A DNA stretch of 64,000 bases, taken from positions 1,488,001-1,552,000 of the forward strand of contig OZ242051.1 of NCBI GenBank assembly GCA_965205255.1. Direction: 5' to 3'. How positions within the stretch are numbered: position 1 is the stretch's first letter; each line of letters opens with the position of its first letter. This document shows positions 63,960 through 64,000 of this stretch, one piece after another. The position numbers and the translations under genes were made by a program. Under the pieces are notes generated by a model. That model was given only the letters and a program-made list of their open reading frames with translations, searched no databases and was not told the origin of the DNA. This DNA is from G965205255 sp965205255. GTDB lineage: Bacteria > Pseudomonadota > Gammaproteobacteria > Pseudomonadales > Endozoicomonadaceae.

Positions 63960-64000
63960 GTAATTAGAGACGAATTTTCTACTAATCGACTTACTAGACA

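Overview
The window reads as a low-GC gammaproteobacterium, probably host-associated. The housekeeping synteny is gammaproteobacterial: initiator tRNA-Met followed by rimP-nusA-infB-rbfA-truB, diaA followed by a BON lipoprotein, and hda next to a PerM-type permease and a DUF2066 protein. Tandem families of secreted beta-propellers and of C2H2 zinc-finger proteins suggest a symbiont or intracellular parasite of eukaryotes. I would guess the Endozoicomonadaceae and relatives, including intranuclear forms, but that is inference.

Region by region. (1) 1-12.1 kb: housekeeping and envelope genes: the hemL 3' end, a membrane protein, a secreted CAP protein, nadE, tpm with a small CutA/NIF3-like protein, an aaeAB-like efflux pair, and ppc. 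(2) 12.1-21.9 kb: five minus-strand genes for exported seven-bladed-type propellers. Four are tandem duplicates with a period near 1.8 kb. Each extra copy carries a scrambled remnant of the ppc 3' end, which records how the duplication arose; two copies share a one-base frameshift. (3) 22.6-30.3 kb: initiator tRNA and translation operon, then diaA and a DolP/YraP-like lipoprotein. (4) 30.9-46.2 kb: a gene-cassette array with about 13 attC-like sites and no integrase in the window (a CALIN). Its cargo includes an exonuclease-helicase pair, a DndB-like DGQHR protein, a Fic enzyme, a P-loop ATPase-nuclease fusion, a DUF4143 ATPase, a lipoprotein and several unknowns, with an IS3-family fragment and broken cassettes. 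(5) 46.4-50.3 kb: a metallo-hydrolase, hda, perM and DUF2066. (6) 50.6-64 kb and beyond: seven tandem genes, each with a signal peptide, a pretoxin-HINT-like domain ending in VHN, and then three or four TFIIIA/Zic-like C2H2 zinc fingers where a polymorphic toxin would carry its toxin. They sit among decayed IS6-family copies, have a poly-C tract of variable length upstream and a variable AGCAAT repeat inside, and the array runs off the right edge.

The zinc-finger family is the strongest candidate for an undescribed system: an IS6-amplified, probably phase-variable set of exported proteins whose variable part looks like a eukaryotic DNA-binding domain. The cassette array is a second reservoir of candidate defence genes. 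No search or structure prediction could be run here; family names come from motifs and remembered family sequences.
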